The position numbers and the translations under genes are program-made. 64,000 nt of DNA from NCBI GenBank assembly GCA_021740825.1, contig JAIOZA010000001.1, positions 62,001 through 126,000 on the forward strand, written 5' to 3'. The DNA comes from Bacteroidia bacterium. Its GTDB lineage: Bacteria; Bacteroidota; Bacteroidia; B-17B0; Aurantibacillaceae. Below the pieces are notes generated by a model that saw only the letters and a list, made by a program, of their open reading frames with translations, was not told where the DNA came from and ran no database searches. Below are positions 10,528 to 20,088 of the stretch, in pieces. Within the stretch, counting starts at the first letter, position 1, and every line of letters begins with the position of its first letter.

Positions 10528-11331
10528 GTGTTATATAATTTATTTATATTATTCCTTTCATTTGGTATTACCGATGCTATAGATATTTTTTTAGTGGCAA
10601 TAATGCTGTACCAATTATTTAAAATGGTAAAAGGCACAGCGGCTGTTAATGTATTTATTGGATTGGTATTCATATATGTTGTTTGGATTATAGTTCGCGC
10701 ATTGGAACTAAAATTATTAGGATCTATTTTAGGTAAATTTATTAATGTTGGAGTGATTGCTGTGATGGTTGTTTTTCAGCAGGAAATAAGAAAATTTTTA
10801 CTTTATATTGGCTCCAACGAATTTATTAAAAATAAAAACTGGAAATCGATTATATTATTTTCAAATCAATCTACTATTGCTTCTCGATTTGCATTAGATG
10901 CAGATGCTATTATTAACGCATGTTTTAGTATGAGCGACACAAATACAGGTGCTTTGATTATTATTTCGCGTAAATCAGACTTAAAATTTTATGTCAATAC
11001 CGGAGAAATAATTGATTCAGCGTTAACTGACAAAATGTTGGAAAATATTTTTTACAAAAATAGTCCTCTGCATGATGGGGCTGTCATCATTAAAGATAAT
11101 CGAATAATTGCCGCTCGCTGTGTACTACCCGTTACTGAAAAAGAGAATTTTCCTTCAAATTTTGGAATGAGACACAGAGCCGCCGTTGGTTTAACAGAAA
11201 CAACAGATGCTTTAGCTATTACTGTTTCCGAGCAAACCGGAAGCGTTTCCATAACCATTAATGGCGAAATTAACTCCAATTTAAATAGAGATAAGTTGAG
11301 ATACTTAATCGAAAAAAATCTTAAAAATTAA
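10528..11331 (+). CDS. cdaA: Diadenylate cyclase (c-di-AMP synthase), CdaA type
   Basis: Three N-terminal TMs; DAC motifs LHDGAVII and GMRHRAAVGLTE. Confidence 0.93.
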   Translation: MLYNLFILFLSFGITDAIDIFLVAIMLYQLFKMVKGTAAVNVFIGLVFIYVVWIIVRALELKLLGSILGKFINVGVIAVMVVFQQEIRKFLLYIGSNEFIKNKNWKSIILFSNQSTIASRFALDADAIINACFSMSDTNTGALIIISRKSDLKFYVNTGEIIDSALTDKMLENIFYKNSPLHDGAVIIKDNRIIAARCVLPVTEKENFPSNFGMRHRAAVGLTETTDALAITVSEQTGSVSITINGEINSNLNRDKLRYLIEKNLKN

Positions 11332-11332
11332 A

Positions 11333-11440
11333 ATGACCATTAACCAGATATTTGAATTAGAGATTGATATGCTTCTAAAACTAACTCTTGAAAATTCACT
11401 ATTCATAGTAACACACAATAAATATCCTATAATTAAATAA
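11333..11440 (+). CDS. Candidate 35-aa small ORF filling the cdaA to ABC-F gap
   Basis: ATG at 11333 translates MTINQIFELEIDMLLKLTLENSLFIVTHNKYPIIK*, stop directly abuts the ATG at 11441; not in the supplied track because of size. Confidence 0.35.
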   Translation: MTINQIFELEIDMLLKLTLENSLFIVTHNKYPIIK

Positions 11441-13360
11441 ATGAATCTTCTTTCAGTAAATCAATTAAGTAAAAGTTTTGGCGATAAAATTCTTTTTAAA
11501 AACATCAATTTCGGAATTAATTACGGGGATAAAGTAGCATTAATTGCTAAAAATGGATCTGGTAAATCTACTTTGTTTAAAATACTTCAAGGAATTGAAA
11601 TTCCTGATAGTGGTGATATTGCTTTCAGAAAAGAATTACGTATTTCCTTTTTAAATCAAGAACCTACTTTAAATGAAAACCATACGATCGAAGAAGCTAT
11701 ATACGATGGTGATAGTGAAATGGTAAAAACTGCTATTGATTATACACATTTAGTTGAATCTCATTATGCAAATCCTACCGAAAAAACAGAAAACCAATTA
11801 GATATCTTAACTAACAAGATGAATGATTTGGAAGCATGGAATGTAGAAACTCAAATTATGTTAGTTTGCGTAAACTTGGGTTTAAATGATTTAACACAAA
11901 AAGTTAGTACACTCAGTGGAGGACAAAAAAAGCGCTTAGCATTAGCTCAGATAATATTAAATGAGCCTGATTTATTAATAATGGATGAGCCTACAAATCA
12001 CTTGGACGTTACCGTTATTGAATGGTTAGAGGAATATTTACGTAGCTATAAAAAAAGTATTTTATTAGTAACTCATGATCGTTATTTTTTAGATGAAGTA
12101 TGCGATAGAATCATAGAAATTGATGAACACTCTTTATATGAATATAGAGGTAAGTTTGATTATTACATGGAGAAGAAGGCGGAACGACAAATGATGCAAG
12201 CTTCTGAATTAGAGAAAGCAAAAAATTTATACCGTCGCGAATTAGAGTGGGTTCGTAAACAACCACGCGCGCGAACTACAAAATCTAAATCACGTGTAGA
12301 TGCCTTTTATGATGTTGAAGCAAAAGCCCGTAAAAAAAGTGTAGATAAAAAAATTGAGTTGAGTGTAAAAGTTGAACGTATTGGTAGTAAAATTATTGAA
12401 GTGCATAATTTGAAAAAAGCGTTTGGCGATAAAAAAATATTAGAGCCTTTTTCGTACACATTTATTAAAGGTGAAAAAATTGGTATTGTTGGTCCTAACG
12501 GAATTGGCAAAAGTACCTTTATTAATATGTTGCAAGGCATTGAGCCGCCTGATAGCGGTAAAGTAACCGTTGGCGACACCATTGTTTTTGGATATTATTC
12601 TCAAAAGGGAATTCAAGTAGCAGATGATAAAAGAGTAATTGAAGTAGTAAAAGATATTGCTGAATTTATTCCTTTAGCAAATGGCACTACTTTAAGTGCC
12701 TCTGGTTTATTAACGAGATTTAATTTTGCTCCAGAAGTGCAATACGGACATGTTAGTAAATTAAGCGGTGGCGAAAAGCGTCGTTTGTATCTTTTAACGG
12801 TATTGGTAAGAAACCCAAATTTCTTAATTCTGGATGAGCCGACAAATGATTTGGATATAATTACATTACAAACTCTTGAACAATTTTTACTAGATTTTCA
12901 AGGTTGCGTTTTAATTGTTTCTCACGATCGTTACTTCTTGGATAGATTAGTTGACCACGTTTTTGCTTTTGAAGGAAACGGAATTATAAAAGATTTTCCA
13001 GGAAATTATAGCGAGTACCGCCAATGGAAATATGATTCAGAAGATGAAGCGGAGGAATTAGCAAAAGATTTAAAGAATAAAGAGCAATTAACCGCAGTCA
13101 TTTCTGCTGAGCCTCTTCAACAAATTATTGAAAATCCTGCAAAAAGCGAGATTAGGAAATTATCATTTAAAGAACAAAAAGAACTAGAAACTTTAGAACT
13201 AGATTTAGCCCAATTAGAAACACGAAAAACTGAAATAGAAGTGCTGTTAGCTGGCGGACTAACAAATGCTGATGAAATACAAAAAACATCGTTAGAGTTT
13301 AACACAATAGTTAGTAGTATTGATGAAAAAACAACACGCTGGCTAGAATTGCAATGCTAG
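11441..13360 (+). CDS. ABC-F family ATPase (Uup/EttA-like)
   Basis: Two ABC domains (GKNGSGKST-like Walker A, LSGGQKKRLALAQ, LSGGEKRRLYLL), interdomain linker, C-terminal coiled coil. Confidence 0.93.
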   Translation: MNLLSVNQLSKSFGDKILFKNINFGINYGDKVALIAKNGSGKSTLFKILQGIEIPDSGDIAFRKELRISFLNQEPTLNENHTIEEAIYDGDSEMVKTAIDYTHLVESHYANPTEKTENQLDILTNKMNDLEAWNVETQIMLVCVNLGLNDLTQKVSTLSGGQKKRLALAQIILNEPDLLIMDEPTNHLDVTVIEWLEEYLRSYKKSILLVTHDRYFLDEVCDRIIEIDEHSLYEYRGKFDYYMEKKAERQMMQASELEKAKNLYRRELEWVRKQPRARTTKSKSRVDAFYDVEAKARKKSVDKKIELSVKVERIGSKIIEVHNLKKAFGDKKILEPFSYTFIKGEKIGIVGPNGIGKSTFINMLQGIEPPDSGKVTVGDTIVFGYYSQKGIQVADDKRVIEVVKDIAEFIPLANGTTLSASGLLTRFNFAPEVQYGHVSKLSGGEKRRLYLLTVLVRNPNFLILDEPTNDLDIITLQTLEQFLLDFQGCVLIVSHDRYFLDRLVDHVFAFEGNGIIKDFPGNYSEYRQWKYDSEDEAEELAKDLKNKEQLTAVISAEPLQQIIENPAKSEIRKLSFKEQKELETLELDLAQLETRKTEIEVLLAGGLTNADEIQKTSLEFNTIVSSIDEKTTRWLELQC

Positions 13361-13435
13361 AATTCTAATAATTAAAAAAGTTCTTACCCTAATTTACTAG
13401 TTTAATATTATTCAAGAAAAACACGGATTTAAAAA

Positions 13436-14710
13436 TTAATCAACAAATAAAGGATATTTACTCATCATCGTGTTAATTTTCGCTTTCAATTTTGCTAATT
13501 CTTTAGGATTATCTTTATTTTTTAAAGCAGCATCAATAAATTCAACCACCTTTAAACAATCTTTTTCTTTTAATCCTCTGCTTGTAATGGCAGGCGTTCC
13601 AATACGAATACCAGAAGTAACAAATGGAGATTTATCATCAAACGGCACCATATTTTTATTGACTGTAATATCTGCTTCTCCTAAGGTTTTTTCGGCTTCT
13701 TTACCAGTTAATTTTTTACTGCGCAAGTCAATTAACATACAGTGATTATCAGTACCACCCGAAATAATTTTATATCCTTTTTCAATTAAGGCTTTTGCCA
13801 TGGTTTGTGCATTTTTAATAACCTGCACACAATACATCATATAACCATCACTTAAACATTCTCCATATGCAACAGCCTTAGCTGCAATTACGTGCTCTAA
13901 AGGTCCACCTTGTGTTCCTGGAAACACACCCATGTCTAAACAAGCACTCATCATTTTTAATTCTCCTTTAAGTGTTTTCTCGCCCATTGGATTTTCAAAA
14001 TCTTTACCCATCATAATCATTCCGCCTCTTGGTCCACGTAATGTTTTGTGAGTTGTAGTTGTTACAATATGACAGTGAGGTAATGGGTCATTTAAAATAC
14101 CTTTTGCAATTAATCCTGATGGATGAGAAATATCTGCTAATAATAAAGCACCAACGCTATCTGCAATTTTACGTAAACGAACATAATCCCAATCGCGAGA
14201 ATAGGCAGATGCACCGCAAATTAACATTTTTGGTTTTTCTTTTTTTGCAGTTGCTTCTACTTTATCATAATTTACTAAACCTGTTTTTTCATCAACACCA
14301 TAAAATGTTGCGCGATATAATTTACCTGAAAAATTTACTGGAGAGCCATGAGTTAAATGGCCTCCATGAGATAAATCAAAACCTAAAATTGTATCTCCAG
14401 GTTTTAAGCAAGCTAACATCACTGCAGCATTTGCCTGTGCTCCTGAGTGTGGCTGAACATTTACCCAAACAGCACCAAATAATTCTTTAGCTCTATCAAT
14501 AGCCAATTGTTCTACTTTATCAACTACTTCGCAACCACCATAGTATCGTTTACTGGGAAGACCTTCCGCATACTTATTAGTTAATACGCTACCCATTGCC
14601 TTCATTACCTGATCGCTCACATAATTTTCGCTTGCAATTAATTCTATACCGCGGGTTTGACGATCTTTTTCTTCTTTAATTAATTTAAAAATAGCAGTGT
14701 CTTTTTTCAT
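13436..14710 (-). CDS. glyA: Serine hydroxymethyltransferase
   Basis: [49 protein letters not shown]. Confidence 0.97.
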   Translation of the reverse strand: MKKDTAIFKLIKEEKDRQTRGIELIASENYVSDQVMKAMGSVLTNKYAEGLPSKRYYGGCEVVDKVEQLAIDRAKELFGAVWVNVQPHSGAQANAAVMLACLKPGDTILGFDLSHGGHLTHGSPVNFSGKLYRATFYGVDEKTGLVNYDKVEATAKKEKPKMLICGASAYSRDWDYVRLRKIADSVGALLLADISHPSGLIAKGILNDPLPHCHIVTTTTHKTLRGPRGGMIMMGKDFENPMGEKTLKGELKMMSACLDMGVFPGTQGGPLEHVIAAKAVAYGECLSDGYMMYCVQVIKNAQTMAKALIEKGYKIISGGTDNHCMLIDLRSKKLTGKEAEKTLGEADITVNKNMVPFDDKSPFVTSGIRIGTPAITSRGLKEKDCLKVVEFIDAALKNKDNPKELAKLKAKINTMMSKYPLFVD

Positions 14711-14721
14711 GTTAAATAATA

Positions 14722-15198
14722 TTATTGTTGAGTTTGAAACTTATTGTATAGCTTGCTTGACGCAATAATGAAAAAGCAAACCAAAGGTGATTGTGCAATG
14801 CCCATTAACCAGCGGCTAAATGTGTATTCGTCGCCTCCTAGTTGATTATTAATAAGAAAATTATAGCCCATTGATAAAGTAGACAAAGCTAATAATAATA
14901 GATAGATATAAGTAACCCAGAGGGTGTTTTTTTTATGCATACAGATGCACTTCACTGCAAAATAAGTTGTGAAAAAATATGCAAAAAAATAAATAACTGT
15001 TAAAAGATACTTGAAGTAGTAAAGTGTTTGGTAATCAAAATCACTTAATATCGTTATGATGCTTGGCAGCACGTAATCCGTATTTTTATAAAATAATGCA
15101 AAAAGTTGAGCATTGATATTGACAAATAAAAACTCTCTGCTAAAACCTATTACTGCAAAGATTAAAATAAAACCAAAATATTTAAAACTATGCTTCAA
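14722..15198 (-). CDS. Exosortase F system-associated membrane protein
   Basis: Multi-[15 protein letters not shown]-terminal motif; immediately downstream of the exosortase gene. Confidence 0.75.
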   Translation of the reverse strand: MKHSFKYFGFILIFAVIGFSREFLFVNINAQLFALFYKNTDYVLPSIITILSDFDYQTLYYFKYLLTVIYFFAYFFTTYFAVKCICMHKKNTLWVTYIYLLLLALSTLSMGYNFLINNQLGGDEYTFSRWLMGIAQSPLVCFFIIASSKLYNKFQTQQ

Positions 15199-15201
15199 TT
15201 T

Positions 15202-15723
15202 CTAATTGTCGGAAAATTTATTGACCCATAACATCCACAGAACAAATACCGCGCTGTAAGCTAAAAATGTAAACGTATAAGTATGATTAAAATCTAAATA
15301 ATTTGGGTTATAATAAGCAATAAGTGCTAAAGCTATAATTCTTAAAATATTAATAATATGTACAATTAAAATTCCAGTTGGTATGTACCATAGTTTATTT
15401 TTATTATTTCCTGGGTAAGCAATAACAAAAATTGCAAATAAAAACATTAACGTAATACCATTGCATGGTCCACCAATCCAAACGCCATTTGATCCATCTA
15501 TTCCAAATACCTGAAAATCATTTACCTCCTTACTGGCAAATGTTTTATATCCAAGTAAATCAAAAATCCCCTGACACAAGTTAATTATCTCTCTGATAAA
15601 TAATTGATCACCTCTTGTATTTCGCTTTATTATAAATTCATATAAAAAATAACAAGTACCATATAATAATGATGATTTTATTATGAAAATATGAAATTTA
15701 TTTAATTTTAGATTACTAAACAT
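15202..15723 (-). CDS. xrtF: Exosortase/archaeosortase family protein, XrtF-like
   Basis: Multi-TM with Cys/Arg/His pattern GPCNGITLMFLFAIFVIAYPG, HIINILRIIALALIAY, FNHTYTFTFLAYSAVFVLWMLWV. Confidence 0.85.
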   Translation of the reverse strand: MFSNLKLNKFHIFIIKSSLLYGTCYFLYEFIIKRNTRGDQLFIREIINLCQGIFDLLGYKTFASKEVNDFQVFGIDGSNGVWIGGPCNGITLMFLFAIFVIAYPGNNKNKLWYIPTGILIVHIINILRIIALALIAYYNPNYLDFNHTYTFTFLAYSAVFVLWMLWVNKFSDN

Positions 15724-15730
15724 AATTAAA

Positions 15731-15751
15731 AACCCTCCATAATGGAGGGTT
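15731..15751 (-). terminator. Hairpin terminator/attenuator between the PID-tail gene and xrtF
   Basis: aaccctcca-taa-tggagggtt, 9-bp perfect stem followed on the minus strand by a T run, ending 8 nt before the xrtF ATG. Confidence 0.7.
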
Positions 15752-15759
15752 AAATGAAA

Positions 15760-15969
15760 TTAAAGTGCTTTTTTTTCTTTTCTTTTAAAGTATAGCTTTT
15801 TACCACCATAAATTGCTCCAGCAGCAACCAATAATGATATTCCTCCATCAATTGGAATGCAGGGAGGTGGCCAACAAACTGGTGATCCACCTGTTCCAGC
15901 CGGTGGAGCTTTACATATTAATGGTACCGAGACAATAAAAATAATTAAAGCAAATAATTTAGATTTCAT
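15760..15969 (-). CDS. Small secreted protein with C-terminal PIDGG-TM-basic sorting tail (PID-CTERM-like), candidate exosortase substrate
   Basis: MKSKLFALIIFIVSVPLICKAPPAGTGGSPVCWPPPCIPIDGGISLLVAAGAIYGGKKLYFKRKEKKAL: signal peptide, ~20 aa Cys/Pro core, PIDGG, TM, basic end. Confidence 0.75.
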   Translation of the reverse strand: MKSKLFALIIFIVSVPLICKAPPAGTGGSPVCWPPPCIPIDGGISLLVAAGAIYGGKKLYFKRKEKKAL

Positions 15970-16055
15970 TCGTATCCTACATTTAAAATGTAAATGTAAA
16001 TATAAATTATTTGTAAAAGCAATAGATAGTAAAAAATCACACCAAATTATTATAT

Positions 16056-18437
16056 TTGTCTGATAATAGTTTTAAATCTGTGGAACAAAAAAAAAGTACT
16101 GCGCCTTTACAAATAAATGATTTTAAGATTATTTGGAGAATCATTTCTAAAAATTGGTACATTCCACTTTTAATAACCCCAATTTTTTATGTAGTTGGTT
16201 ATTTTTACGTCTATAAATTAGCAAGTATTTATCAAGCATCAGTAGAGTTATTAAAATCTAATGATGCATACATGAAAGAGAGTCTGATAACAGATAATCA
16301 AGGTTTTTACAGTTCTTCAAGTTATGTTGATAATTCTAATGAAATACGGATTATTACCTCTTTTGATATTATGAAAGAGGCAGTTGAGAAATTAAAAGAT
16401 AAATTACAAGTCTCATATTATTTAGTTGGAAGAGTGCGAACAACCGAACAATTTAGTGGTACACCGTTTAATGTAATGGTCAAAAACATTAATCCGGCAT
16501 TAATTGAAAGTACTATTTCTTTTAAAATAATTGATTTTGAGCATTATGAAATTAAGTATCTTCTCAATGGCTTGGAAATAAAAAATTCCGGTAAGTTTAA
16601 TGAAGATTTTATAAATGAAGATTTTAGCATTATTGTTAAACGAGAAAACCAGTTTGTTAGAAATACTGCAGACGGTTTGTCCTTGATAAATTATCAAATA
16701 GTTATTCACGATTTAAATAATTTAGTTTATGCATTTCAACAAAATTTAAAAGTTGTAAATCCAGATTATACAAATGTATTGGTATTAACTTTAGATGACA
16801 TTTTGCCAGAAAGAGCTATTTTGGTTCTAGATACTTTATCTAAAATATATATAGGCAAGTCCACTAAGTCTAAATTCGAAATTAATGAAAGAACAATTTC
16901 GTTTATCGACAAACAATTAGAAGAGGTGAGTTCTTCTTTAAAAGAAGTTGAGGACACCATGCAAAATTTTAAAAAACAAAAAGGGATTTTGGATTTAGAT
17001 TGGGAAAAAAATGATTTTTTTACTAAACTAGCTTCTTTTGATGGGCAAAAATCTAAATTAAAGTTAAAAATAGATGCAATTAACGATTTGGAAAAATATA
17101 TTATTGAAGACAAGGATCCGGAATTTTTGCCTCCAAATGTCTTTTTAGTTGACGATGATCGGTTTTTAACTAGCTCCGTTACTGAGCTTTATAACTTGCA
17201 AATTCAATTAAGCACTCAATTAGGTTTTTCAAAAGAGGTTAACCCAAATGTTATTGAAATTAGACAAAAAACTAAAAAGTTAAAACAAAATATATTACTT
17301 TACATAAATAATACTAGAAATGCTACAATTAAAATTATTGACAATATTAATGGTGAAGTTGAAAAATATATAGCTGAATTTAAAACAATTCAGCCAAAAC
17401 AAAGAGAAGTATCAAATATTCAACGCAAAGTATCGGTTAATGAGGGCTTATATACTTTTTTGTTACAGCAGCGCGCTAACAAGAAAATTGCAAAAGCTTC
17501 TATTGTTCCCGAAATAAAAATAATTGACAGCCCACGGAATTTGGGAGCTGTGAGTCCAGATAAGGAAAAAATTATTTCTGCTTTTTTTGCTGTTGGTTTA
17601 GCAATTTCGTTCTTTATCATCATCATTAGAATTTTATTTTTTACAACTATTCAAACAGTAGAAGAACTTAAAGAAAAAACATTTTTACCTATTATTGGTG
17701 ATTTACCCTTTCAAAAAAATATTCTAAATGTAGGAATTGCAATTGACGAAAATCCATCGTCATTTATCGCAGAAGCTTTTAGAACTTTGCGAACCAATCT
17801 GCAGTACGTAATTTTAAATTCAAATAAAAAAACAATATTAGTTTCATCAAATTCTCCGGGTGAAGGAAAAACCTTCACTACCATTAACATTGGCGCTATT
17901 TTAGCAAAGGGTGGAAAAAAAGTAGTATTGCTAGAATTAGATTTACATAAACCTCGTATACAAAAGGCATTAGAAATGAATGCAGACATTGGCATTAGTA
18001 CTTTTATGGTAGGTCAAAGTACATTAGAGGAAATTGTTAAACCCACAGTAATTAAAAATTTAAATGTCATTTTATCAGGGCCAATTCCTCCTAACCCCTC
18101 TGATTTAGTTCTTTCCGAAAAACTAAAAGAGTTAATTGAATACGTTAAAGCCAACTTTGATTATGTTTTAATTGATACACCTCCAATGGGCATGTTAGCG
18201 GATGCTAGTTATTTAATGCAGTATTCTGATATTAATTTATTTGTATTAAATACAAAATTTGCAAATAAGGCAGTTTTAAGTTTATTTCATAAATTAGTGC
18301 AGGACAATTCAATTAAGGACGTTTATTTAGTTTTAAATGGAATTAAACGTAAACGTAACAAATACTACTATTCTAAGTACGGCTATGGTTACGGCTATGG
18401 ATACGGCTATGGATATGGCTATAAAAAAAATACTTAA
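16056..18437 (+). CDS. wzc: Polysaccharide co-polymerase / BY-kinase (Wzc-like); start more likely GTG at 16080
   Basis: Wzz domain, two TMs, Walker A SSNSPGEGKTFTTINIG, A' VVLLELDLHKPRI, Tyr-rich tail YYYSKYGYGYGYGYGYGYGY. Confidence 0.93.
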   Translation: MSDNSFKSVEQKKSTAPLQINDFKIIWRIISKNWYIPLLITPIFYVVGYFYVYKLASIYQASVELLKSNDAYMKESLITDNQGFYSSSSYVDNSNEIRIITSFDIMKEAVEKLKDKLQVSYYLVGRVRTTEQFSGTPFNVMVKNINPALIESTISFKIIDFEHYEIKYLLNGLEIKNSGKFNEDFINEDFSIIVKRENQFVRNTADGLSLINYQIVIHDLNNLVYAFQQNLKVVNPDYTNVLVLTLDDILPERAILVLDTLSKIYIGKSTKSKFEINERTISFIDKQLEEVSSSLKEVEDTMQNFKKQKGILDLDWEKNDFFTKLASFDGQKSKLKLKIDAINDLEKYIIEDKDPEFLPPNVFLVDDDRFLTSSVTELYNLQIQLSTQLGFSKEVNPNVIEIRQKTKKLKQNILLYINNTRNATIKIIDNINGEVEKYIAEFKTIQPKQREVSNIQRKVSVNEGLYTFLLQQRANKKIAKASIVPEIKIIDSPRNLGAVSPDKEKIISAFFAVGLAISFFIIIIRILFFTTIQTVEELKEKTFLPIIGDLPFQKNILNVGIAIDENPSSFIAEAFRTLRTNLQYVILNSNKKTILVSSNSPGEGKTFTTINIGAILAKGGKKVVLLELDLHKPRIQKALEMNADIGISTFMVGQSTLEEIVKPTVIKNLNVILSGPIPPNPSDLVLSEKLKELIEYVKANFDYVLIDTPPMGMLADASYLMQYSDINLFVLNTKFANKAVLSLFHKLVQDNSIKDVYLVLNGIKRKRNKYYYSKYGYGYGYGYGYGYGYKKNT

Positions 18438-18463
18438 TTTACAATAAAAGCTCATCTGCAAAA

Positions 18464-18973
18464 ATGTTGAATTGGTATGCTGTATATGTAAATGTGAAAC
18501 ACGAAAAAAAAGTGGTTCAAAAGTTATGCGATAAAGCAATCGAAGCCTATTCTCCAATTATTAAAAAAATGCAGCAGTGGAGCGACCGAAAAAAATTAGT
18601 AGAATTTCCAATGCTAAGCGGTTATGTATTTGTAAAAATAGATTTATCAAAGAAAGAGGAAGTTTTAAATTGTGCAGGAGTTTTTGCATTTATAAAGTTT
18701 AATGGCGTTGAGGCAAAAATTAAAGAATCTGATATCACTATATTAAAATCAATCGAATCAAGCGGCTATGATGTGTCAGTTGAGCCTGCAAGCTTGCAAG
18801 TAAGTGATGAGGTGGAGGTTATACAAGGTCCTTTGAAAGGACTAAAAGGAACAGTTTTCCGTTTTCAAAATAATGAGTTTGTTCAAATTGAATTAGAGAG
18901 TATTAAGCAAAATATTATAGTACAACTTCCAAAGCATAGTTTAAAAATAATTACACCAAAAATTTCTATATAA
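18464..18973 (+). CDS. NusG-family specialised transcription antiterminator (UpxY/RfaH-like)
   Basis: WYAVYVNVKHEKKVVQKL, FPMLSGYVFVKID, C-terminal KOW VIQGPLKGLKGTVFRF. Confidence 0.9.
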   Translation: MLNWYAVYVNVKHEKKVVQKLCDKAIEAYSPIIKKMQQWSDRKKLVEFPMLSGYVFVKIDLSKKEEVLNCAGVFAFIKFNGVEAKIKESDITILKSIESSGYDVSVEPASLQVSDEVEVIQGPLKGLKGTVFRFQNNEFVQIELESIKQNIIVQLPKHSLKIITPKISI

Positions 18974-19959
18974 TGTCAACAATGGTTCCAAACATAGATG
19001 CTATAAGAGGCAAGCAATTTTTAGTAACAGGCGGGGCAGGCTTTATCGGATCTAATATTGTATCATTTTTATTGAAGAATGAGGCCAAAGAAGTAAGGGT
19101 ATTAGACAATTTGTCAACAGGAAGTAGAGATAATATCATAGAATTTTTTAATAACCCAGCATTTAGTTTTATTGTAGGAGATATTACTGATTATGATACA
19201 TGTTTTAGTGCTTGTAAAGAAATTGATGGCATCTTTCATAATGCGGCATTAGGCTCGGTGTCGAGAAGTATGCAAGACCCTATGGCAACTAATCAAGCAA
19301 ATGTGTCTGGATTTGTAAATATATTGTTTGCTGCAAAAAATCAACAAGTAAAAAGAGTGATATACGCGTCTTCATCATCTGTTTATGGAGATGATGAAAG
19401 TATAGAAAAGCAAGAGCATATCACAGGTAACCTACTATCACCCTATGCTGTATCAAAAAAAACAGATGAATTATATGCTGATGTATTTTCAAGGTCTTTT
19501 AATATGGAAATTATTGGATTGCGATATTTTAATGTATTTGGACCTAAACAAAATCCAAATGGTCAGTATGCAGCGGTAATACCAATTTTCATTGGTAATC
19601 TATTAAAAGAAATAAAGCCTTGCATTTTTGGAGATGGCAGTACAAGCAGAGATTTTACATACATTGATAATGTTGTTTATGCAAACGCACTAGCTTTTTC
19701 TTCAGAAAACACGAAATCTATTAATCAAATTTATAACGTGGCTTTTGGATCGTCTACAAGTTTAAACCAATTATATAATTTAATAGCAGTTACTTTAGGA
19801 AGTAATATAATTCCTGAATACAAAGCTGAACGAAAAGGCGATATTAAAAATAGCTTAGCAAATATTAATAAAGCTAAACAATTATTAGGTTATCATCCTT
19901 TAGTCAGTTTAGAAGTTGGAATGAGTTACACCATCGATTGGTATAAAAAACATCTATAA
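18973..19959 (+). CDS. NAD-dependent epimerase/dehydratase (UDP-GlcNAc 4-epimerase-like SDR)
   Basis: FLVTGGAGFIGSNIV, YASSSSVYGD, SPYAVSKKTDELYA. Confidence 0.9.
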   Translation: MSTMVPNIDAIRGKQFLVTGGAGFIGSNIVSFLLKNEAKEVRVLDNLSTGSRDNIIEFFNNPAFSFIVGDITDYDTCFSACKEIDGIFHNAALGSVSRSMQDPMATNQANVSGFVNILFAAKNQQVKRVIYASSSSVYGDDESIEKQEHITGNLLSPYAVSKKTDELYADVFSRSFNMEIIGLRYFNVFGPKQNPNGQYAAVIPIFIGNLLKEIKPCIFGDGSTSRDFTYIDNVVYANALAFSSENTKSINQIYNVAFGSSTSLNQLYNLIAVTLGSNIIPEYKAERKGDIKNSLANINKAKQLLGYHPLVSLEVGMSYTIDWYKKHL

Positions 19960-20088
19960 TTCTTTCCATTAAATTAATTTTAAAGAATTTTATTTTAACA
20001 ATTATAAGTTATCTACAAACTTATTTTCATTTGTGATAATGTTCAAAACCAGTGTTAAGTGTTAAATTTGTTGAAATATTTTAATTAA

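Noticed and set aside
14059-14490. 143-aa ORF on + strand
   Set aside because: Antisense to the highly conserved glyA gene, Leu/His-rich low-complexity translation; shadow ORF
15857-16063. 68-aa + ORF
   Set aside because: Antisense to the PID-tail gene and divergent promoter; no protein-like features beyond the reverse complement of the Pro/Cys region
18333-18557. 74-aa minus ORF over the Wzc tail
   Set aside because: Reverse complement of the Gly-Tyr repeat (AISIAVSIAVTIAV), a low-complexity artefact
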